A stretch of DNA of 64,000 nt, taken from Aldehydirespirator sp965204415. Its GTDB lineage: Bacteria > Actinomycetota > Acidimicrobiia > Acidimicrobiales > Aldehydirespiratoraceae. Position 1 is the stretch's first letter, and each line of letters starts with the position of its first letter. Position numbers and translations under genes: made by a program. Shown here in pieces: positions 59,062 to 64,000 of this stretch. Below the pieces are notes generated by a model. The model did not search any database. It had not been told where the DNA came from and was given only the letters and a program-made list of their open reading frames with translations. The stretch covers positions 1,550,001 to 1,614,000 of the forward strand of contig CBDBEL010000004.1 in NCBI GenBank assembly GCA_965204415.1, given 5' to 3'.

Positions 59062-59994
59062 TCATTCTTGCAACTCCATTCCTTGCAGCTCCGGCCACAG
59101 GTCGTCGGGGACCGGGATGCGCAGCCCGTCCAGATTCTCGTCCACCTCCGCCGGAGCGGCCATCCCGACCACCACCGCGGTCACCGCCGGGTTGGTGAGC
59201 GGGAAGTTCACCGCCGCGGCCCGGAGGGACACGCCATGGCGCTGGCAGACCGAGTCGATGGCCGCGGCCCGCGCGAGAGTCTCCTCCGGCGCGGGGCCGT
59301 AGTCGTACCAGGAACCGGCTCGAGGCCGGGCCAGCACCCCGCTGTTGAAGACGCCCGCGGCCAGGTACGCCACCCCCCGCTGGGCGCAAGCGTCGATCAG
59401 TTGGGCTGCCGATCGGTCGAGCAGTGTGTAGCGACCGGCCACCAGCATGCAGTCGAGGTCGGCCCGCTCAAGGAAGACGGTTGCGGTGGCGACGGAGTTG
59501 GTGCCCAGCGACACCGCTCCGATCACGCCCTGCTCGCGCAGCTCCACCAGCGCCGGGTAGGTGCCCTCCAGGGCCTCGTGGATGTGGTCGTCAGGGTCGT
59601 GGATGTGCACGATGTCCACCCGGTCCACGCCGAGACGCTCCAGGCTCGACTCCAAGGATTGCCTGGCCGCGTCGTAGCCGAAGTCGAAGTGGACGTCGAC
59701 GGCGCCGTCGGCCCCTTCGGTCAGCAGGCGGCCGGCCTTGGTGGCGATGACCGGGCCCTCGCCGCCGGCCGCAGCGAGGGCCCGGCCCAGACGGCGCTCG
59801 GCCTCGCCCAGCCCGTAGAAGGGGGCGGTGTCGAAGAACCCGACTCCTCGCTCGAGGGCCCGGGCCGCGGTCTTCACCGCAGTCTCCGCATCGTTGCCCC
59901 AGAAGATCGTGGCCAGCGGGGCGGTTCCCATCGCCAGGCGTCGAACCCGGAGCCCGGTCCGTCCCAGCTCAACCTTGTCCAGAGGATCCTGCAT
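59062..59994 (-). CDS. Aldo/keto reductase (L-fucose/galactose dehydrogenase-like)
   Basis: 310 residues. The TIM-barrel start VELGRTGLRVRRLAMGTAPL is followed by the catalytic Asp and Tyr in FFDTAPFYGLGEAERRLG, the Lys in VIATKAGR, and HIHDPDDH in place of the usual His. FDTAPxYGxGxAE, TKxGR and the sequence DFGYDAARQSLESSLERLG match the aldose 1-dehydrogenase group. ATG 59994 lies 46 bases from the divergent PanB-like start, and the operator 60003-60017 lies between them. Confidence 0.9.
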   Translation of the reverse strand: MQDPLDKVELGRTGLRVRRLAMGTAPLATIFWGNDAETAVKTAARALERGVGFFDTAPFYGLGEAERRLGRALAAAGGEGPVIATKAGRLLTEGADGAVDVHFDFGYDAARQSLESSLERLGVDRVDIVHIHDPDDHIHEALEGTYPALVELREQGVIGAVSLGTNSVATATVFLERADLDCMLVAGRYTLLDRSAAQLIDACAQRGVAYLAAGVFNSGVLARPRAGSWYDYGPAPEETLARAAAIDSVCQRHGVSLRAAAVNFPLTNPAVTAVVVGMAAPAEVDENLDGLRIPVPDDLWPELQGMELQE

Positions 59995-60002
59995 GGAGCG
60001 TG

Positions 60003-60017
60003 TTTGATCCTATCAAA
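60003..60017. promoter_or_regulatory. Palindromic operator shared with the importer operon
   Basis: TTTGAT (60003-60008), CCT, ATCAAA (60012-60017), followed by GT as at 49909-49910. It is the only strong feature of the 45-base space between the divergent aldo/keto reductase and PanB-like genes. One protein bound here would block both. Confidence 0.7.
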
Positions 60018-60039
60018 GTCATGTGATTGTCTTCAGGGA

Positions 60040-60900
60040 GTGAGCCGGGCCAAGCCGACCGTCGCCGACCTGCTCGCAGGCAAGGGGAAGCGCCAACTCA
60101 CCGACATCTTCGTGCTGTCGGTCGAGGAGGTGCGGGCCGCGGAGGAGGCCGGGCTCGACATGATGTGCCTGCCCGACGAGATGATGAGCCGCGAGGTCCG
60201 CGAGGCCGCCCCCACCACGTTCATCATCGCCGCGCTGGCCTACGGGGTCCACGCCACGGCCGACGAGTACCTGCGCATGGGAATGGCCGTGTACCGCCTG
60301 GGCGCCGACGCGGTGTACTGCGCGGCCGGTCTGGAAACGGTGGCCCGGCTCGCGGCCGAAGGGCTGGCGGTGGTGGGCCACATCGGCTTCATCCCCACCC
60401 ACCGCACCTGGTACGGCGGGTACCGGGCGGTGGGCAAGACCACCGAGAGCGCGCTGCGGGTGTGGCGCCAGGCCAGGGCCCTGGAGGACGCCGGAGCGTT
60501 CGCCGCGGAGATCGAACTCGTGCCCGAGCCGGTCGCGGCCGCCATCTCGGAGCGGAGCTCGCTGTTCCTGATCTCGATGGGCTCGGGGGCCGGCTGCGAC
60601 GCCCAGTACCTGTTCAGCATGGACATCCTGGGCACGAACACCGGCCACTACCCGCGCCACTCCAAGAAGTACCGCGACTTCCAAGCCACCTACGAGCGCC
60701 TCCACGCCGAGCGGGTCGCCGCCTACGGCGAGTACCGTGCCGACGTCGAGGCCGGCGTCTACCCTGCCGCCGAGCACAAGCTGCGGATCGACGAGGCCGA
60801 GCTCGCCCGCTTCATCGAGGCGCTCGACAGCGGCGCCGGGGGCGAGGCATCATCGCGCCGGGGAGTGCCGTGGACCGAGATTGCCGGAGGCCACCGATGA
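60040..60900 (+). CDS. PanB-like protein (ketopantoate hydroxymethyltransferase family) with altered active site
   Basis: 286 residues over the whole PanB barrel, e.g. PTVADLLAGKGKRQLTDIFV at the start and FQATYERLHAERVAAYGEYR ... VEAGVYPAAEH at the end. Compared with E. coli PanB, Asp46, His114 (VVGHIG) and the Glu of IELVPEP are kept. The metal Asp of ADLPF is Ala65 (AALAY), and the Lys and Glu of VKIEGG are Tyr93 and Ala95 (VYCAAG). It is therefore probably not making pantothenate. GTG 60040 has a ribosome site too close, so a leaderless message is possible; TTG 60004 is an alternative within the operator. Confidence 0.8.
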   Translation: MSRAKPTVADLLAGKGKRQLTDIFVLSVEEVRAAEEAGLDMMCLPDEMMSREVREAAPTTFIIAALAYGVHATADEYLRMGMAVYRLGADAVYCAAGLETVARLAAEGLAVVGHIGFIPTHRTWYGGYRAVGKTTESALRVWRQARALEDAGAFAAEIELVPEPVAAAISERSSLFLISMGSGAGCDAQYLFSMDILGTNTGHYPRHSKKYRDFQATYERLHAERVAAYGEYRADVEAGVYPAAEHKLRIDEAELARFIEALDSGAGGEASSRRGVPWTEIAGGHR

Positions 60901-60994
60901 GCCGGGCGGAGGAGCCCGCCGCCTTCGTTGCGCAAAGAAGCCGCCCAGACCGGCACAGATGCACACAATACGAACCGGCGAACGGAGGAGTGCC

Positions 60995-62455
60995 ATGGAC
61001 GGAGACAGCCAAGCCACATTAGTGAGCGGCGACGGCGCGCCCACCGAGCCGGTTTCGATGCTGGTGGAGGGAACGGTGGTGACCATGGATCCCGAGCGCC
61101 GGGTCATCGCCGGCGGCGCGGTGGCGGTGGCCGGTGACCGGATCGCGGCGGTCGGCGACGCCGCGGAGCTGCGGGCCCAGCACCCCGACGCCCGCCGCAT
61201 CGGCGGGGCGCGGCGCTACGTGATTCCGGGGTTGATCGACTGCCACAACCACATCGCCCAGGCCCTCTGCCGGGAGAGCACGGTGGAGGACTTCCCCAAC
61301 ATCTACCGCATCTACATCCCCGCCGAGGACATCCAGAGCACCGACGACGCGAGGGTGAGCGCCCAGGTGGCTTTCGCCCAGCTTCTGAGGGCCGGCGTCA
61401 CCACCATGACCGAGACCACCTGCACCGTGGCCCATGAGGAGCCCATCGCCGAGACCGTCATGGAGACCGGCATCCGCTGCGCGCTGGCCCGGGGAATGTG
61501 GGACCGGGAATCCCGTCTGGCCGGCAACTACGAGCAGATAACCGGGAAGTCGTGGTACCGCGACGACCCCGCCGCCCTGGCCGACGACCTGGCCTACACC
61601 GAGGAGTTCTTCAAGAAGTGGTTCGAGAAGGGCGAGGGACGGCTACGGCCTTGGGTGCACAACCTGGGCGTGCCGTCGTGCTCGGACGAGCGCTACCTGG
61701 CCACCGATGAGCTGGTCCAGCAGTGGGGCACCGGGATCATGACCCACATCAACCGCGACCGCGAGGAGATCGAGCTGAGCGTGTCGCTGTTCGGGCACAG
61801 GCCCCTGGAGCACCTGGCCTCCATCGGTGCGCTGACCGAGCGGCTGGTGGCCATCCACGCCATGCTCACCACCGACCGCGAGATCGAGCTGATGGCCGCC
61901 GCCGGCGCCAAGCTGGCCCACGCGCCGGTGGTGTGCACCGACATCATGTCGGCCGTCACCCGGGTGCCGCTGATGCGGGCCCGGGGCATCACCGTCGGGC
62001 TGGGCTGCGACACCATCATCAACGACCTGCTGAAGCTGATGCGGATCGCCCACATCATGCACAACCAGGCGGCCATGCCGCTGTTCGACCCCTACGGGTT
62101 CTCCTGCAACGACGCCTTCGAGATGGGAACCATCGACGCCGCCCGGCTGCTGATGTGGGACGACGAGATCGGATCGTTGGAGGCGGGCAAGGCCGCCGAC
62201 ATCTGTGTCATCGACGCCAACAACGTGCGGCTCACCCCCTCGACGGACCCGGTGGCCACCCTGGTGCGCTACGGGGTGGGCACCGACGCCGAGTCGACGA
62301 TCGTGGCCGGGAGGCTCGTGATGCACGAGGGTCGCCTGCTGACGATCGACGAGGAGGCGCTCCTTGTTGAGGCCGAGACCCTGGGGGCCCGCATGATCGC
62401 GGAGATGGCGCCCCGCCGCTACGTGCAACTCGGCACCAACGTCGACTACCTGTGA
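60995..62455 (+). CDS. Amidohydrolase-family protein (cytosine deaminase/chlorohydrolase type)
   Basis: 486 residues. The metallo-dependent hydrolase barrel has the HxH pair at 84 and 86 (GLIDCHNHIAQ), the third His in IMTHINRD, the fourth in VAIHAML, and the metal Asp in GLGCDTIIND. The beta-sandwich ends are typical of the ATZ/TRZ-type subfamily (SMLVEGTVVTMDPE at the front, GKAADICVIDA at the back). It would deaminate or hydrolyse a cyclic or aromatic amine or amidine. GGAGGAG lies six bases before ATG 60995. It follows the PanB-like gene and precedes a second, different amidohydrolase. Confidence 0.92.
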   Translation: MDGDSQATLVSGDGAPTEPVSMLVEGTVVTMDPERRVIAGGAVAVAGDRIAAVGDAAELRAQHPDARRIGGARRYVIPGLIDCHNHIAQALCRESTVEDFPNIYRIYIPAEDIQSTDDARVSAQVAFAQLLRAGVTTMTETTCTVAHEEPIAETVMETGIRCALARGMWDRESRLAGNYEQITGKSWYRDDPAALADDLAYTEEFFKKWFEKGEGRLRPWVHNLGVPSCSDERYLATDELVQQWGTGIMTHINRDREEIELSVSLFGHRPLEHLASIGALTERLVAIHAMLTTDREIELMAAAGAKLAHAPVVCTDIMSAVTRVPLMRARGITVGLGCDTIINDLLKLMRIAHIMHNQAAMPLFDPYGFSCNDAFEMGTIDAARLLMWDDEIGSLEAGKAADICVIDANNVRLTPSTDPVATLVRYGVGTDAESTIVAGRLVMHEGRLLTIDEEALLVEAETLGARMIAEMAPRRYVQLGTNVDYL

Positions 62456-62468
62456 CCGGAGCGCCGCG

Positions 62469-63959
62469 GTGAGCAACACTCAGCTGCTGGTCAAGGGGGC
62501 GACGATCCTCGACGCCGACGGTCCGCTGCGGGTCGCCGACATCAGGGCCGAGGGCGGCACCATCACCGAGGTCGGCCCGGGCCTTCGCCCCGGATCGGCC
62601 CGGGTGATCGACGCCGACCAGATGGTGGCCATGCCGGGCCTGATCAACGCCCACACCCACTCGGCCCAGAACCTCGACCGGGGGACGACCCCGAACCTGC
62701 CGCTCGACCTCTGGCTGATGTGGGCCGTGTTCGGGAAGCCCCCCATCACCGCTGACGACCGCTACACGCTGGCCATGGCCGGGGCCCTGGAGATGCTGGA
62801 GTCGGGCTGCACCGCGGTGCTCGACCACGGCTGGGTCGCGCCGTGGGACTTCGAGAACTACTGCGAGGCCATCATGAGCGCCTACGCCGACGCCGGGATG
62901 CGGGCCGGGCTGGCCCCCATGATCGGCGATCTCGACATCTTCGACACGATGTCGTTCGCAGGCGCTTCGGGGCCCAAGCCCGAACCGCTCGGTGATCCGT
63001 TCGAGGCGGCGAGCCTGCTGGAGTCCATGGAGAGGTTCTTCGATCGCTGGCAGGGCGTCCACTCCCGGCTGACCCCGATGGTGGGGCCATCGGCACCCCA
63101 GCGCTGCACCCACGAGCTTATGGACGGCCTGGCCGGCCTGGCCCGCGAGCGGGACGCAGGATTCCACACCCATGTGCTGGAGACCAGGACCCAGATCGGT
63201 GCCAACCTCGAGCGCTACGGGCGATCCAGCGTCTCGTACCTCGAGGATCTGGGGCTGCTCTATCCGGGCGCGAGCCTGGCCCACTGCGTGTGGATGGACC
63301 CCGACGAGTTCTCCACGGTGCGCCGCTGCGGGGCCACCATCGTGCACAACCCGGTGTCGAACCTCCGGTGCGGGTCCGGCATCCTGCCGGTGGCCGATCT
63401 GCTCGAGGGTGGTGTCAGCGTGGCCCTCGGCGCGGACGGTGCGGCCTCCAACGACAACCAGAACATGTTCGAGGCCATGAAGTTCGCCATGCTCATGCAG
63501 ACGCTGCACGGATCGCACCTGCGCTGGCCCCATGCCCCCGCGATCCGGAGGATGTGCCTGCAGGGCGGCGCGGCTGCCCTGGGCCAGCCGCTGGGCTCTC
63601 TGGAGCCAGGGAGCGCGGCCGATATTGTGCTGCTGGACACCGAGCGCCATGTGCCGGTGCACGCCGAGGGCTTGGCAACGAGTCTGGTCCTGGCCGAGCA
63701 CGGACAGTCGGTGCACACCGTGATCGTCGACGGCGAGGTGATGGTCTCCGAGGGCCGATCCACCCGCGTCGACGAGGGCGCCATGGCCGAGCGGTCCCGC
63801 GACCTGCAGCGTCGCTTCCACGAAGGACTTCCCGAACGTCAGGCCTTCTATGACCGCTACGTGGACGTGCTCACCGAGATCCACGACTACGAAATGGCCC
63901 GACCGGCCCCGGTGGAGCGTCTGGCCCGGATCACGCCAGCGTTCGGAGCCGCCGGCTAG
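62469..63959 (+). CDS. Amidohydrolase-family protein (cytosine deaminase/chlorohydrolase type), second
   Basis: 496 residues. HxH is at 62 and 64 (GLINAHTHSAQN), then His in FHTHVLETRTQIG, His in SLAHCVWM, and the metal Asp in ALGADGAASNDNQN. It belongs to the same subfamily as the preceding gene but differs throughout, so the two likely act on different steps or substrates. Start is GTG 62469, 13 bases after the upstream stop. HNPVSNLRCGSGI and LGADGAASNDNQNM are typical of guanine/hydroxyatrazine-type hydrolases. It is in an operon with its neighbour, under the operator at 60003. Confidence 0.92.
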   Translation: MSNTQLLVKGATILDADGPLRVADIRAEGGTITEVGPGLRPGSARVIDADQMVAMPGLINAHTHSAQNLDRGTTPNLPLDLWLMWAVFGKPPITADDRYTLAMAGALEMLESGCTAVLDHGWVAPWDFENYCEAIMSAYADAGMRAGLAPMIGDLDIFDTMSFAGASGPKPEPLGDPFEAASLLESMERFFDRWQGVHSRLTPMVGPSAPQRCTHELMDGLAGLARERDAGFHTHVLETRTQIGANLERYGRSSVSYLEDLGLLYPGASLAHCVWMDPDEFSTVRRCGATIVHNPVSNLRCGSGILPVADLLEGGVSVALGADGAASNDNQNMFEAMKFAMLMQTLHGSHLRWPHAPAIRRMCLQGGAAALGQPLGSLEPGSAADIVLLDTERHVPVHAEGLATSLVLAEHGQSVHTVIVDGEVMVSEGRSTRVDEGAMAERSRDLQRRFHEGLPERQAFYDRYVDVLTEIHDYEMARPAPVERLARITPAFGAAG

Positions 63960-63982
63960 GACGGGCGCAAGAAGGGGGATCG

Positions 63983-64000
63983 ATGAACGCCGACCCATCC
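63983..64000 (+). CDS. Start of a further gene, cut by the window edge
   Basis: An ATG at 63983 is preceded by AAGGGGGATCG, a good ribosome site, 23 bases after the previous stop on the same strand. Only six codons (MNADPS) are visible, so no function can be given. It is probably part of the same operon. Confidence 0.55.

Noticed and set aside
1..64000. tRNA, rRNA, integrase or intact insertion sequence
   Set aside because: No cloverleaf ending in a T-loop and acceptor stem, no ribosomal RNA sequence and no transposase or integrase motif was seen on either strand.

Overview
This window is GC-rich (by eye about two-thirds G+C) with tightly packed genes. Many stop and start codons overlap as ATGA, GTGA or TTGA. 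I see no tRNA, rRNA or CRISPR array. The gene content (TetR, DtxR and two-domain AsnC regulators, acidic-tailed lipoproteins ending the signal peptide in an ACGDD motif, long Lhr helicase, luciferase-like/F420-type oxidoreductases, seven short-chain dehydrogenases) fits a free-living or host-associated actinobacterium. I infer something like an Acidimicrobiia member, but no marker gene proves it.

Region 1 (1-16,100) is a catabolic cluster. It holds a TetR fragment, an SDR, a lipoyl/E3-binding/E1-alpha fusion with its E1-beta partner, a solute-binding lipoprotein, and a Rieske oxygenase of the quaternary-amine type. A creatininase-like hydrolase, an ADP-forming acyl-CoA synthetase, a MaoC hydratase, a SnoaL-like protein, more SDRs and an Asp/Glu-racemase-type protein follow. 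Two promoters, in front of the Rieske gene and of an SDR, carry the same palindrome over the -10. At 13,980-15,170 lies a scar region: a repeat element with inverted ends, a MazE antitoxin, a broken MazF, a VapC tail, and two copied tails of the racemase gene as 68-bp direct repeats.

Region 2 (16,100-28,300) has a zinc alcohol dehydrogenase divergent from a luciferase-like gene of clearly lower GC, with a perfect 20-base palindrome between them. A complete branched-chain-amino-acid-type ABC transporter follows (binding protein, fused LivH-LivM permease, LivG, LivF), divergent from a double AsnC regulator. After it come an SDR, a CocE-type hydrolase and another SDR.

Region 3 (28,300-38,700) encodes a 2-oxoacid dehydrogenase with E1 alpha and beta fused in one chain and a separate E2 whose 5' end is duplicated, a RelBE-type toxin-antitoxin pair, and a three-gene MacB/FtsX-like ABC exporter.

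Region 4 (38,700-49,900) has a DegT-family enzyme with His in place of the PLP lysine, an unrecognised helix-turn-helix protein divergent from a long Fic protein, a large Lhr helicase, a luciferase-like oxidoreductase and a DtxR regulator.

Region 5 (49,900-64,000) is a second catabolic unit. An SsuABC-like importer with a fused double permease is followed by a ring-hydroxylating dioxygenase (beta, then alpha) and a PhyH oxygenase. Then come a small membrane protein, an XRE-cupin regulator, an enolase-superfamily dehydratase, an aldo/keto reductase, a PanB-like protein and two amidohydrolases. An identical operator half-site pair, TTTGAT-N3-ATCAAA, sits before the importer and between the aldo/keto reductase and the PanB-like gene, so these units are probably co-regulated.

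The most unusual items are an intergenic repeat family with inverted ends and a conserved core (five copies or fragments), the lipoyl-E1-alpha fusion without an E2 catalytic domain, the patchwork toxin-antitoxin scar, a 47-bp triplication that pulled apart an overlapping stop/start, and the PanB-like protein that has lost metal and substrate residues.
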